64,000 bases of DNA from Actinomyces sp. (GTDB taxonomy: Bacteria; Actinomycetota; Actinomycetes; Actinomycetales; Actinomycetaceae), in the NCBI GenBank assembly GCA_018375675.1, contig JAHACW010000002.1:1-64000 (forward strand), written 5' to 3'. The notes beneath the pieces are model-generated. The model did no database searches, had not been told where the DNA came from, and saw nothing but the letters and a program-made list of their open reading frames with translations. A program made the translations under genes and the position numbers. Shown piece after piece: positions 1-8,295 of this stretch. Positions within the stretch are counted from its first letter, which is position 1. Every line of letters starts with the position of its first letter.

Positions 1-91
1 GCCCAGCCTCCATTCCGAACCTGGAAGCTAAGCCCGGCAGCGCCAATGGTACTGCAACCGCCAGGTTGTGGGAGAGTAGGACACCGCCACA
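1..91 (+). rRNA. rrf: 5S ribosomal RNA, 3' part (truncated by window edge)
   Basis: The window opens inside a 5S rRNA gene. The stretch from CCATTCCGAACCTGGAAG through GGGAGAGTAGGACACCGCC matches the conserved second half of bacterial 5S rRNA. The exact 3' end is approximate. A strong terminator follows, so this is the end of an rrn operon whose 16S and 23S genes lie upstream of the window. Confidence 0.93.
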
Positions 92-102
92 ACACACTTA
101 CG

Positions 103-141
103 GAAGCGGCCAGAGACTTTTCAGTCTCTGGCCGCTTCTTT
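103..141 (+). terminator. rho-independent terminator of the rrn operon
   Basis: A perfect 16-nt inverted repeat (GAAGCGGCCAGAGACT and its complement) encloses a short T-rich loop and is followed by CTTTG. It lies directly after the 5S gene. Confidence 0.9.
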
Positions 142-312
142 GCTTGCGCAATGCTCTTTTTGCTGATGTCTCTTTCCGCGGGTCGTTTATCGGATGGACG
201 GTGCGCCCGGGTCCGGCACGTGGTTGCGTGCCTGACGTCCAGTAGATGAAAAGCCACACGTCACGGACCAACGTCGCCCACGTTTGGCCGATTTGCATGC
301 GATGCTATACCT

Positions 313-1677
313 ATGGTCACTTCTGCACACCCGCTTGAGCCTCGCCACCACGGTGGTAAAGATGAGGTCCTCGCCCAACGTATGGCGGCGCACGATCGCC
401 TCGCCCATCAATCCCAGGTAGTTCTCCGACTCGGCCAGATGCTTCTGTCGTTTGGCGCGAGTGCCTATCGCGTCAAGAAGTCGATGGCTGACCTTGCGCG
501 TGCCGTCGGTATTTCTGAGCACCGAGCACAGGTTACGTACACGGAGATCATCGCGACTGCGTACGCGAACGGCACATTCCGAACGGAGCTCGCCGAGCAG
601 CGCCTCATGGGCGTGAACGCAGACAAGATCGACCGCATCAACAACTACGTGGCGTCTTTGCACGGCAAGTCCGTGCGAGTCGAGGATGTGTCCGATGAAC
701 TCGACAAGATCGCCAAGGTTCCAGGCCTCTACGACTGGTTCTCCAACGCGCTTGCCTCCGGCCTCGCCTGTGCGGCGTTCGCATTCCTCAACGGCGGGGG
801 ATGGGTCGAGTGCTCTGCCGTCGCCGTCGCCTCGTTCTTCGGACAAGCGCTGCGCCGCCAGATGCTGATCCGCCACATGAACCACTTTGGCGTGTGGATG
901 GCCTGTGGCGCTCTCGCCGCGATGATCTACATTTTGTTGGTCGCACCGGCTCAGCATTTCCTCGGTATCGAATCGACGCACCAGGCCGGCTTTATTTCCG
1001 CGCTGCTCTTCCTGGTCCCTGGCTTCCCGCTGGTGACTGGCCTGATCGATTTGGTGCGACAAGACTTCCAAGGTGGAGTCGGTCGCCTCGTGTACGTGAC
1101 GATGCTCGTCATGTCAGCGGGTGTGGCTGTCTGGGCTATTTCGGCTGTCTTCGGCTGGTCGGTGACGCCCGAGTACGGTGTATCGCTCGTTCCATGGCTG
1201 CACTACCTTCTGCGCTTCCTCGCCAGCTTTGTCGCTGCATACGGGTTTGCGATGCTCTTCAATTCACCGCAACGCGTGTGCGCGACGGCCGCGCTCATCG
1301 GTGCCGTTATCAACACTGCTCGTATCGCCCTGCACCTGGAACTCGGCGTTCCTGCCCCGGCTTGCGTCGGTCTTGCCGCGCTCGCAGCTGGCCTTCTCGC
1401 CGTCTTTGTGGCCCGCAGGACGCGCTTCTCGCGCGTGACCCTGTCCGTGCCTGCTGTCGTCATCATGATCCCCGGTGTGCCGCTCTATCGTGCTCTGACC
1501 TACCTGAACAACCAGCAGATCGACGATGCGCTCGGCGCGCTCTTCACGGTCATGTTCACGATCGTCGCGATCGGCATGGGCCTCGCGCTCTCCCGTATGC
1601 TGACGGATAAGAACTGGCTCGTCGAAAAGCAAGAACGAGTACCGAACCTGTGGGAGTACGAGGAGGAGAACGTATGA
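313..1677 (+). CDS. threonine/serine exporter family protein (ThrE/DUF1212 type)
   Basis: A predicted 454-residue inner-membrane exporter. The N-terminal soluble region (about residues 35-140, with LRLGQMLLSFGASAYRVKKSM) is typical of the DUF1212 half of ThrE. About ten hydrophobic segments follow (about 145-435), including FLVPGFPLVTGLIDL and VVIMIPGVPLYRAL, one in each half, as expected when the two halves are fused in one chain. Family knowledge points to proton-coupled export of Thr/Ser or related metabolites; the substrate is not shown here. The start is uncertain: no clear ribosome-binding site precedes ATG 313, and ATG 382 is an alternative. The stop overlaps the next small gene. Confidence 0.85.
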   Translation: MVTSAHPLEPRHHGGKDEVLAQRMAAHDRLAHQSQVVLRLGQMLLSFGASAYRVKKSMADLARAVGISEHRAQVTYTEIIATAYANGTFRTELAEQRLMGVNADKIDRINNYVASLHGKSVRVEDVSDELDKIAKVPGLYDWFSNALASGLACAAFAFLNGGGWVECSAVAVASFFGQALRRQMLIRHMNHFGVWMACGALAAMIYILLVAPAQHFLGIESTHQAGFISALLFLVPGFPLVTGLIDLVRQDFQGGVGRLVYVTMLVMSAGVAVWAISAVFGWSVTPEYGVSLVPWLHYLLRFLASFVAAYGFAMLFNSPQRVCATAALIGAVINTARIALHLELGVPAPACVGLAALAAGLLAVFVARRTRFSRVTLSVPAVVIMIPGVPLYRALTYLNNQQIDDALGALFTVMFTIVAIGMGLALSRMLTDKNWLVEKQERVPNLWEYEEENV

Positions 1678-1829
1678 AATTCGAGATCGAAGCGGGCCTG
1701 AAGCCGCCGTCGTTTGAGTTTGAGTACGAGATTGACCGCGACGAGATCCGCGCCGTCGGCCGCAACATCGCGATTGTGTGCGTGGCGGCTGTGACCGCTC
1801 GAGTGCTCGTCGCGCTGATTTCACGCTGA
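1674..1829 (+). CDS. small single-pass membrane protein, unknown function
   Basis: A 51-codon ORF starting in an ATGA overlap with the stop of the exporter gene, a typical sign of translational coupling. The N-terminal half is acidic and aromatic (SFEFEYEIDRDEIR). The C-terminal half is one hydrophobic segment (IAIVCVAAVTARVLVALI). I do not recognise a family. Its position suggests a partner or regulator of the exporter (inference). It is followed by a terminator, which fits it being the last gene of the unit. Confidence 0.6.
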   Translation: MKFEIEAGLKPPSFEFEYEIDRDEIRAVGRNIAIVCVAAVTARVLVALISR

Positions 1830-1842
1830 CGCTCATTCATTG

Positions 1843-1880
1843 ACGAGGCCGTGGCCGGGAAACCGGTCGCGGCCTCGTTT
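1843..1880 (+). terminator. terminator of the exporter unit
   Basis: ACGAGGCCG and CGGCCTCGT form 9-bp arms around an 18-nt loop and are followed by TTTG. The arm matches the first nine bases of the dispersed 13-mer ACGAGGCCGGGGC found elsewhere in the window. Confidence 0.7.
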
Positions 1881-2331
1881 GTGCGTAGGCCGAGTTGGCA
1901 GGCATGCAGGGCCACGGCACCGTACTGAGCAAGCGTCGCCCTTGTGGAGGGCGCCGCAGGGCCTGCGGGGCCTGGCCGGGCTTCGAGGCGACGCGCCGAG
2001 CGCAGCTCGCGGCGCGGGCGACGAGCGGGCGGGCAGGCCATGCGGTGCCCGGAACAAAGGCGACGCCGCGAGGATTGATCAGGTGAGTGCGTCGCAGCAG
2101 GCGCTCGTTCCTGGCTACCAGGCCCCGCCACCACCCACGGGCACCGCAGCCAGGCCTCACAAGCGCCGTGTCTACCTTCAACCAGGCGGGGCGGTGCAGT
2201 CAGGCCTCGCAGGCCGCGTGTTGGCTTTTGATTACCTGACCCCGGTGTCGCCCACGGGCACCGCAGCCCGAGTGCCCTTGAGAGCTTCGCGGTGGCCTTG
2301 ATGGTTTGAGGGGACGACAAGAAGGCATACG
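1881..2331. repeat. intergenic stretch with imperfect internal repeats
   Basis: This 450-base gap carries no gene I can support. An 18-mer, CCCACGGGCACCGCAGCC, occurs at 2134-2151 and 2251-2268, so the unit is about 117 bases. Related blocks (CAGGCCTC followed by CAAG or GCAGG, then CGCCGTGT or CCGCGTGT) repeat with mismatches at the same spacing. The first part (1935-2000) is GC-rich with similar words. Open frames here lack start signals and have atypical Arg/Pro-rich composition. It may be a decayed gene or a dispersed intergenic repeat. Confidence 0.5.
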
Positions 2332-2363
2332 AATGGGGCCGACCCGAAAGGGCCGGCCCCATT
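2332..2363 (-). terminator. hairpin terminator for the AspT-type transporter gene
   Basis: AATGGGGCCG and CGGCCCCATT form a 10-bp stem around a 12-base loop, 37 bases past the transporter stop codon on the minus strand. The T-tract is poor. Confidence 0.55.
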
Positions 2364-2399
2364 GTTGTCGCGGGATCGAACCCGCGGGAGACGTTGCCG

Positions 2400-3992
2400 C
2401 TACATGCCACCCAGGATCGTGGCGACAAGGATCTTGCCGACCATGGCGACCGGGTAGACCAGCGCGTAACCGAGGGAGACACGCGGGTCGGCGTTGGTAC
2501 GGCCGTTCGCGAAAGCGAGGACGGCAGGCTGCGTCTGCGCGCCGCCGAGCAGGCCGGCGAGCTTCGTGCCGCCCATCTTGAAGACCCAGCGCATCGTGCA
2601 GTACAGACCGACCGCCATAATCGACGTCATGACGAGGCCCAGTGCGAAGATGCGGATCCAGGCGCCCGACGTGAAGGCCTCGAGGATCTGGCCGCCAGCC
2701 TTGGCGCCGGCCTGCGCGAGGAAGACCAGCAAGCCGAGCTCGGCTATCACCTGGCAGGTCGTGAAGGGCAGGGCGGTGGCGATGGGACCGATGCGGCCGA
2801 TGCGGCCGAAGACGAGGCCGACGATCAGTGTGCCGGCGGCGGAGCCGATCGAGAAGTACTGGCCGTCGGGGGTCAGGATCGGCAGCTCGCCGATCGCGAT
2901 ACCCAGCGCCATGCCGATGCCCAGGGCGATCGGGTTGAGGTCCGTGAGGCCTCGGGACGAGTCGCCGAAGAACTTGGTGATTTCAGCCATCTTCGAGGTG
3001 GGGGCGACGACACGCACACGGTCACCCTGCTGGAGGACGAGACCCGGCTCGGCGACCATGTCGACGTCACCGCGGCGCACGCGCGAGATCGTCGCGGAGA
3101 ACTCCTTGGCGAGGCCGAGCGAGGCGACCGTGCGGCCCGATACCTTCGGGTTGGAAATCGTCACGCGGCGGAAGTCCAGGTAGGAGCGGTCCTGCATGAG
3201 GGAGTGCGAGGAGGCGTGGCCCAGCTCGGTGGCTGCGCGAGCGACGAGCTCGCGGGGACCGACGACCGTCACGAGGTCGCCGGGATCGAGTGTGTCGGAC
3301 ATCTGGGGACGGGTGATCGGACCGGTCTCGCCGCGGCGCAGGCGGGAGAAGGAGACCTTCTCGCCGAGCTTCTCGTAGATGTCGCCGACGAAGGGGTGGT
3401 CGTCGCGCTCGACGCGGATCGTACGGTTCGACAGGGGAGAGGGGGCGTCCTTGTCGTTGCGGCCGTAGTGCAGTGCGGCCATCGAGGCTGCCAGCATACC
3501 GATGACGCCGAAGAGGTAGGCGATCGAATAGCCGACGGTTGCGCGTGCAGGATCGCCAGAGGCATCGCCGGCGGCGGCCAGAGCGGGCGTGTTCGTCACC
3601 GAACCCGCGAAGGTACCGGCGATGAGCGGAACGTCCATACCCATGGCCTTACCGAGGTAGAGACCGACGGTGGCAGTGATGCCGTAGAGGGCAACCATCG
3701 TCAGGATCGGGCCGACGGCGGTCTTCAGATTGTGGAAGAACGACGCGCCCGAGTTGATGCCGATCGCGAACGTGAAGAGCGTCAGGCCGAGAGTTCCCAG
3801 CTGGGGGGTGACTCGCAGCTCGATGCCGTAGGACTGCGCCCACGCAGCCAACGCGATGGCAAAGAACAGAACGGCGGCGGCGCCGAGGCTAATGCCCCTG
3901 ATTTTCACATGGCCGAACGCCATGCCTATACCGATGAGAATGAAGAGGAACAGAACCGGCTGTTCGCTCAGAATCTCGAACACCTGATGCAC
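2400..3992 (-). CDS. AspT/YidE/YbjL family transporter with two TrkA-C domains
   Basis: An integral membrane protein of about 530 residues with the aspartate:alanine exchanger fold. An N-terminal block of five to six membrane helices is followed by a cytosolic part with two TrkA-C (RCK-C) domains (about residues 190-350: GDLVTVVGPRELVA and GDRVRVVAPTSKMAE), then a second membrane block ending in YPVAMVGKILVATILGGM. Each membrane half has the duplicated family signature (TFAGSVTNTPALAAA and LLGGAQTQPAVLAFA). Family members exchange or export amino or organic acids; the substrate is unknown here. GTG 3992 was chosen because GGAG lies 8 bases upstream; TTG 4037 is in frame but less likely. The gene stands alone and is divergent from the ilv leader. 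Confidence 0.85.
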   Translation of the reverse strand: MHQVFEILSEQPVLFLFILIGIGMAFGHVKIRGISLGAAAVLFFAIALAAWAQSYGIELRVTPQLGTLGLTLFTFAIGINSGASFFHNLKTAVGPILTMVALYGITATVGLYLGKAMGMDVPLIAGTFAGSVTNTPALAAAGDASGDPARATVGYSIAYLFGVIGMLAASMAALHYGRNDKDAPSPLSNRTIRVERDDHPFVGDIYEKLGEKVSFSRLRRGETGPITRPQMSDTLDPGDLVTVVGPRELVARAATELGHASSHSLMQDRSYLDFRRVTISNPKVSGRTVASLGLAKEFSATISRVRRGDVDMVAEPGLVLQQGDRVRVVAPTSKMAEITKFFGDSSRGLTDLNPIALGIGMALGIAIGELPILTPDGQYFSIGSAAGTLIVGLVFGRIGRIGPIATALPFTTCQVIAELGLLVFLAQAGAKAGGQILEAFTSGAWIRIFALGLVMTSIMAVGLYCTMRWVFKMGGTKLAGLLGGAQTQPAVLAFANGRTNADPRVSLGYALVYPVAMVGKILVATILGGM

Positions 3993-4156
3993 GATGAAAT
4001 CTCCGTGTTGTGGATTGTGATATGAGGTATGAGTCAATTAAACCAGCAATAAGTGCTGTGCATCTCAGTCCATCGTCCTAGATGGCGATCAGAGCCCGAA
4101 GGTCCGCACAATGAGATGAAGAAGAGCGCAGCGCCCAGGCGAGATACGGTAAAGGC

Positions 4157-4228
4157 ATGCTCAACGTTCGCGGAATTGGAATCCTCGCCCTGGTCATCGT
4201 ACCCGGGCGTGCGATGCCTGCCGTGTAA
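4157..4228 (+). CDS. ilv operon leader peptide (Ile/Leu/Val-rich)
   Basis: A 23-codon ORF ending in TAA, 98 bases upstream of ilvB. Eleven of the 23 codons specify Ile, Leu or Val, and the core reads IGILALVIV followed by PGRAMPAV. This is the expected form of a leader peptide for transcription attenuation of branched-chain amino acid biosynthesis: charged tRNA shortage would stall the ribosome on this core. The 3' codons overlap the first arm of a downstream hairpin, and a terminator-like hairpin with six T follows. It was found by reading the leader directly. Confidence 0.85.
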   Translation: MLNVRGIGILALVIVPGRAMPAV

Positions 4229-4294
4229 CGTGAGGATGGATCGCACGCCGAATTCCCCGCATCCGCGCATCTGCCGGACCTGACGGGGTTTTTT
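4206..4294 (+). promoter_or_regulatory. transcription attenuator upstream of ilvB
   Basis: Seen: GGCGTGCGA (4206-4214) and TCGCACGCC (4241-4249) form a perfect 9-bp stem starting within the leader peptide codons. CCCCG (4255-4259) and CGGGG (4284-4288) flank a run of six T (4289-4294), giving a terminator. Inferred: a ribosome stalled on the Ile/Leu/Val codons would cover the first arm, freeing GGATG (4234-4238) to pair with CATCC (4260-4264) beside the terminator arm, acting as antiterminator. Actual folding was not computed. Confidence 0.7.
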
Positions 4295-4326
4295 CTTTGA
4301 GACGGTCCCAACGATTGAGAGGACGA

Positions 4327-6093
4327 ATGGTGAGCGACACCGCCAACACCACCCGCATGACTGGAGCAGAGGCTATTGTGGCCAGCCTCGAGGCCCTGGG
4401 CGTCACCGACGTGTTCGGTATGCCCGGCGGCGCAATTCTGCCGACCTACGACCCGCTGCTGGCGTCGACGTCCATCCGCCACATTCTTGTCCGTCACGAG
4501 CAGGGTGCAGGCCACGCCGCCGAAGGCTACGCCCTGGCCACCGGTAAGGTCGGCTGCGCGATCGTGACGTCCGGCCCCGGCGCCACCAACGTGCTCACCG
4601 CCCTGGGCGACGCCTGCATGGACTCGGTCCCGATCGTCGTGATCTCGGGCCAGGTCGGCGCATCCCTGATCGGCACCGATGCCTTCCAGGAAGCCGACGT
4701 CGTGGGCGCATCGATGCCCATCACCAAGCATTCCTTCCTCGTCACCGATCCCGCGGAGATCCCCGCGCGCCTGGCCGAGGCCTTCCACCTCGCGGGCACC
4801 GGCCGCCCCGGCCCGGTCCTCGTGGACATCACCAAGTCCGCGCAGGTCGCCGAGATGGACTTCTCCTGGCCTCCCGCCCTCGACCTGCCCGGCTACCGCG
4901 TCGCGGACAAGCCGAACATGAAGCAGGTGCGCGCGGCTGCCCGCGCGATTGCTGACGCTCAGGCACCCGTGCTGTACGTGGGTGGCGGCATCGTGCGCTC
5001 CGGTTCCACCGACGCCCTCGCCGACCTCGTCGAGATTACGAACGCCCCCGTTGTCACCACGCTGACCGCCCGCGGCGCGTTCCCTGACTCCGATCGCCAC
5101 AACCTCGGCATGCCCGGCATGCACGGCACCGTGGCGGCCGTCGGCGCCCTCCAGCGCGCCGACCTGATTGTCGCGCTCGGCGCCCGCTTCGACGACCGCG
5201 TGACGGGCCGCCTCGACTCCTTCGCACCCCGCGCCACCGTCGTGCACATCGACATCGACGCCGCGGAGATCTCGAAGAACCGCCACGCCGACATCCCGAT
5301 CGTCGCAGACCTGGCGACCGCCCTGCCGATCCTCACCGAGGAAATCGCCCAGGCCTCGTCGGAAAACAAGGCGGACATCTCCGGCTGGTGGCGCTACCTC
5401 GACCGCCTGCGCACCAAGTACCCGATCGGATGGGCTGAGCCCGAAGACGGCATGATGGCGCCCCAGGAAGTCCTCAAGAAGCTCTCCGACAAGGTCGGCC
5501 CCGAGGCGATCTACGTGACGGGCGTGGGCCAGCACCAGATGTGGGCCGCGCAGTTCATCACGCTGGACAACCCGCGCAGCTTCATCTCCTCCTCCGGCTC
5601 CGGCACCATGGGCTACTGCATCCCCGCAGCCATGGGTGCCCAGGTCGCGGCCCCCGACAAGGTCGTGTGGGCGATCGACGGCGACGGTTCCTTCCAGATG
5701 ACCAACCAGGAACTGGCCACCTGCACGATCAACAACATCCCAATCAAGGTTGCCCTCATCAACAACTCGGTGCTGGGCATGGTGCGCCAGTGGCAGTCCC
5801 TGTTCTTCGGCAAGCGCTACTCGAACACGACGCTCAACCCCGTCGAGGGCGAGCAGATCCCCAACTTCGAGATGCTCGCGCAGGCCTACGGCATGGCCGC
5901 GCGCACCGTTCGCTCTATCGACGAGGTCGACGAGGCCATCGAATGGGCCATGTCGATCAACGATCGCCCCGTTCTCATTGACTTCCGCGTCTCCAAAGAC
6001 TCGATGGTCTGGCCGATGGTCGCCGCGGGCGTGTCCAACGATGAGATTCGTTACGCCAAGGGCATGGCGCCCGACTGGGAGGTGGAAGACTGA
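4327..6093 (+). CDS. ilvB: acetolactate synthase large (catalytic) subunit
   Basis: A 588-residue thiamine-diphosphate enzyme that condenses pyruvate with pyruvate or 2-ketobutyrate, the first common step of Val/Leu/Ile synthesis. The N-terminal cofactor domain has MPGGAILPTYD and the catalytic glutamate in RHEQGAGHAAEG (about residue 60). The central FAD-domain motif is GALQRADLIVALGARFDDRVTG. The C-terminal diphosphate and Mg site is GDGSFQMTNQELATC to NNSVLGMVRQW. ATG 4327 is preceded by GAGAGGA; an upstream in-frame start at 4297 lacks family similarity and falls by the attenuator. Its stop overlaps the ilvN start by one base. Confidence 0.97.
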   Translation: MVSDTANTTRMTGAEAIVASLEALGVTDVFGMPGGAILPTYDPLLASTSIRHILVRHEQGAGHAAEGYALATGKVGCAIVTSGPGATNVLTALGDACMDSVPIVVISGQVGASLIGTDAFQEADVVGASMPITKHSFLVTDPAEIPARLAEAFHLAGTGRPGPVLVDITKSAQVAEMDFSWPPALDLPGYRVADKPNMKQVRAAARAIADAQAPVLYVGGGIVRSGSTDALADLVEITNAPVVTTLTARGAFPDSDRHNLGMPGMHGTVAAVGALQRADLIVALGARFDDRVTGRLDSFAPRATVVHIDIDAAEISKNRHADIPIVADLATALPILTEEIAQASSENKADISGWWRYLDRLRTKYPIGWAEPEDGMMAPQEVLKKLSDKVGPEAIYVTGVGQHQMWAAQFITLDNPRSFISSSGSGTMGYCIPAAMGAQVAAPDKVVWAIDGDGSFQMTNQELATCTINNIPIKVALINNSVLGMVRQWQSLFFGKRYSNTTLNPVEGEQIPNFEMLAQAYGMAARTVRSIDEVDEAIEWAMSINDRPVLIDFRVSKDSMVWPMVAAGVSNDEIRYAKGMAPDWEVED

Positions 6094-6605
6094 TGACGAA
6101 TCGTCACACTCTGGCCGTGTTGGTCGAAAACAAGCCCGGCGTGCTCACTCGCGTCGCCGCGCTTTTCGCCCGCCGTGCCTTTAATATCAAGTCGCTGACC
6201 GTGGGAGAGACGGAACATCCCGAAATCTCCCGCATGACCATCATCGTGGACGCAGACTCCGCGCCCATCGAGCAGGTGGTCAAGCAGCTCAACAAGCTCA
6301 TCAACGTCCTGAAGGTCGTGGAGCTTGAACCCGAAGACTCCGTCGAACGGCGTCTGCTCATGATGAAGGTCCAGGCTGACGAGACCCGTCGCACCTCGGT
6401 CCTGCAGATCGTGGACCTGTTCCGCGCACACGTCGTCGACGTGCAACCCGAGTCGGTCGTGATTGAATCGATCGGCTCCCTACCCAAGCTGGAGGCGCTG
6501 CTGCGGGCCCTGGAGCCCTACGGCGTCACAGAACTCGTCCAGTCGGGCGCCGTGGCTATCGGCCGCGGGTCGCGCTCGATCACGGATCAACTGAAGGAGA
6601 AATGA
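6093..6605 (+). CDS. ilvN: acetolactate synthase small (regulatory) subunit
   Basis: A 170-residue regulatory subunit that binds IlvB and confers valine feedback inhibition in this family. The N-terminal ACT domain (about residues 5-75: [29 protein letters not shown] in part) is followed by the C-terminal ALS small-subunit domain (about 85-165). The start ATG is in a TGATG overlap with ilvB, so the two subunits are translationally coupled. Length is normal for the family. Confidence 0.96.
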   Translation: MTNRHTLAVLVENKPGVLTRVAALFARRAFNIKSLTVGETEHPEISRMTIIVDADSAPIEQVVKQLNKLINVLKVVELEPEDSVERRLLMMKVQADETRRTSVLQIVDLFRAHVVDVQPESVVIESIGSLPKLEALLRALEPYGVTELVQSGAVAIGRGSRSITDQLKEK

Positions 6606-6607
6606 AA

Positions 6608-7633
6608 ATGGCAGAGATCATCTACGACGACGGCGCAGACCTGTCGCTGATCCAGTCCAAGAAGGTTGCCATCATTGGTTACGGTTCGCAGGGTCACGCG
6701 CACGCGCTGAACCTGAAGGATTCCGGAGTTGACGTGGTCGTCGGCCTGCGCCCCGGTTCCTCCTCCTGGGCCAAGGCTGAGGCCGCCGGCCTCGAGGTCA
6801 AGGACGTGGCCGAGGCCGTCGCCGAGGGCGATGTCGTCTCGCTGCTGCTGCCCGACCAGGTCCAGCGCTACGTGTACGCCGAGCAGGTTGCCCCCAACCT
6901 GAAGGAAGGCGCCGCCCTCCTCTTCGCGCACGGCTTCAACATCCGCTACGGCTACATCGAGGTTCCCGAGGGCCACGACGTCGTCATGGTCGCCCCCAAG
7001 GGCCCCGGCCACAAGGTCCGTGAGACCTACACCCAGGGCAAGGGCACCCCGGACGTCGTCGCCGTTGAGGTGGACGCCTCCGGCCAGGCCTGGGATCTCG
7101 TCCTGTCCTACGCGAAGGCCATCGGCGGCACCCGCGCCGGCGTCATCAAGACGACCTTCACCGAAGAGACCGAGACCGACCTGTTCGGCGAGCAGGCTGT
7201 CCTGTGTGGCGGCGTCTCCCACCTGATCCAGGCCGGCTTCGAGACCCTGGTCGAGGCTGGCTACCAGCCCGAGATCGCCTACTTCGAGGTCTGCCACGAG
7301 ATGAAGCTGATCGTCGACCTCATCAACGAGGGTGGCATCACCAAGCAGCGCTGGTCCTGCTCCGACACCGCTGAGTACGGCGACTACGTCTCCGGCCCGC
7401 GTGTCATCAACGAGTCCTCCAAGGAGGCCATGAAGGCTGTTCTGGCCGACATCCAGGACGGCACCTTCGCCCGCAAGTTCATCGCCGATCAGGATAACGG
7501 CGCCCTCGAGTTCAAGGCGCTGCGCGCCGAGGAAGAGGCCCACCCGATCGAGAAGACCGGCCAGAAGCTGCGCAAGGCCTTCGGCTGGACCGACTCCGAC
7601 GAGGACTACACCGAGGGCAGCGCCGCGCGCTGA
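6608..7633 (+). CDS. ilvC: ketol-acid reductoisomerase (class I)
   Basis: Converts acetolactate or acetohydroxybutyrate to the dihydroxy acid using NAD(P)H and Mg, the second step of Val/Ile synthesis. The N-terminal Rossmann motif is [17 protein letters not shown] (about residues 20-36). The C-terminal knotted domain has the metal-binding acidic residues in [12 protein letters not shown] and [15 protein letters not shown]. At about 341 residues it is a class I enzyme. GGAG at 6596-6599 sits 8 bases before ATG 6608, which I prefer to ATG 6602; the latter overlaps the ilvN stop and has only a 2-base gap. A terminator follows. Confidence 0.96.
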   Translation: MAEIIYDDGADLSLIQSKKVAIIGYGSQGHAHALNLKDSGVDVVVGLRPGSSSWAKAEAAGLEVKDVAEAVAEGDVVSLLLPDQVQRYVYAEQVAPNLKEGAALLFAHGFNIRYGYIEVPEGHDVVMVAPKGPGHKVRETYTQGKGTPDVVAVEVDASGQAWDLVLSYAKAIGGTRAGVIKTTFTEETETDLFGEQAVLCGGVSHLIQAGFETLVEAGYQPEIAYFEVCHEMKLIVDLINEGGITKQRWSCSDTAEYGDYVSGPRVINESSKEAMKAVLADIQDGTFARKFIADQDNGALEFKALRAEEEAHPIEKTGQKLRKAFGWTDSDEDYTEGSAAR

Positions 7634-7660
7634 TCTCGCGGTCCGTTTCGGATAGCTTCA

Positions 7661-7706
7661 AGCCCAGGCCTCGTTCCCAACATGGGACGAGGCCGGGGCT
7701 CTTTTG
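7661..7706 (+). terminator. terminator of the ilvBNC operon
   Basis: AGCCCAGGCCTCGTTCCC pairs with GGGACGAGGCCGGGGCT (two mismatches) around a 5-base loop, followed by CTTTTG. The right arm contains an exact copy of the dispersed 13-mer ACGAGGCCGGGGC at 7687-7699. Confidence 0.85.
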
Positions 7707-7747
7707 TGCTGACAGGCGCGGGTGGGCTCGGCAGTTTTGCGCGCGAG

Positions 7748-7903
7748 TTAGTTCGATGGTGCTTCGTCGGAGCCGTTCGTCCACGGAAGGGGCGCGGGGG
7801 AGAGAGCATCCGCGTTGGAGACGGTGGAGATCGGTGCAACGATCACGAGGGAAGCGACGGCGGCCGACGCGACGCGTGTCAGAGTTCGACGGGAGGGGCG
7901 CAC
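7748..7903 (-). CDS. short secreted peptide or remnant of a secreted protein
   Basis: A 51-codon frame on the minus strand, starting GTG 7903 with AAGGA 7 bases upstream and ending TAA 7748. The N-terminus reads MRPSRRTLTRVASAAV, then a hydrophobic stretch ASLVIVAPISTVSNADA. This is a textbook signal peptide with a likely cleavage after ADA. Only about 18 residues follow (LSPAPLPWTNGSDEAPSN), too short for a known secreted enzyme. It could be a genuine exported peptide, or a secreted protein (perhaps a hydrolase paralogous to the neighbouring sialidase) cut short by a premature stop. I found no recognisable continuation. Confidence 0.5.
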   Translation of the reverse strand: MRPSRRTLTRVASAAVASLVIVAPISTVSNADALSPAPLPWTNGSDEAPSN

Positions 7904-7920
7904 TGTGATTCCTTGCTGTG

Positions 7921-8295
7921 AAAGACTGATTGACAGGACTAGTTTACAGGTAAGTGCTTGCTGAGCAACTAGCAGTGACCTGTTCTACTGCCCAGTGTTG
8001 GTCGGCATGTCCTGGTGAGGCGAATTGTTTGTTGGATCGTTTGGTTTGACAGGGGAGGGGTTGGCATTGTTAGGCGGTGTGGGGATTGGGGGTCTGAGTG
8101 TGTAGGCCTGTTGTGGAATGAGGGGTTGACAGGCGTGTGTGAATGTCGATAGTTCTAATGTAATTGTCCTAGACGTTGATAAAAGTTGTCTGTCATATAA
8201 CTGGTTAGCGAGCATCTAAATTTATATGATGAATCTCGTGGATAGTGAGTCACGACTCACTGACCGCTGATTGACAACCCATATCGGAAGGACCA
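7921..8295 (+). promoter_or_regulatory. AT-rich upstream region of the sialidase gene
   Basis: This 375-base stretch is visibly lower in GC than its surroundings. It has three copies of TTGACAGG (7930, 8044, 8126), one of which could serve as a -35 box with GATAGT at 8148 (16-base spacing), and many runs of G and T. The proximal part (8150-8240) is rich in TA steps. No gene is supported on either strand. The composition suggests a regulated promoter acquired together with nanH (inference). Confidence 0.5.
8244..8261. promoter_or_regulatory. palindromic operator candidate upstream of nanH
   Basis: A perfect palindrome with 8-base arms, AGTGAGTC and GACTCACT, separated by AC. It lies 34 bases before the nanH start codon. 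The size and symmetry fit a dimeric repressor site, for example a GntR- or RpiR-type sialic-acid regulator. No regulator gene is present nearby, so the protein is unknown. Confidence 0.55.

Noticed and set aside
2367-2388. A tRNA T-arm-like sequence (minus strand GCGGGTTCGATCCCGC)
   Set aside because: No acceptor, D-arm or anticodon arm can be placed around it, and it lies within the 3' region of the AspT-type gene unit. It is best read as a simple hairpin.
7682-7921. A plus-strand frame of 79 codons after ilvC
   Set aside because: It starts inside the ilvC terminator, lacks a ribosome-binding site, and has an antisense signal-peptide frame that is more convincing.
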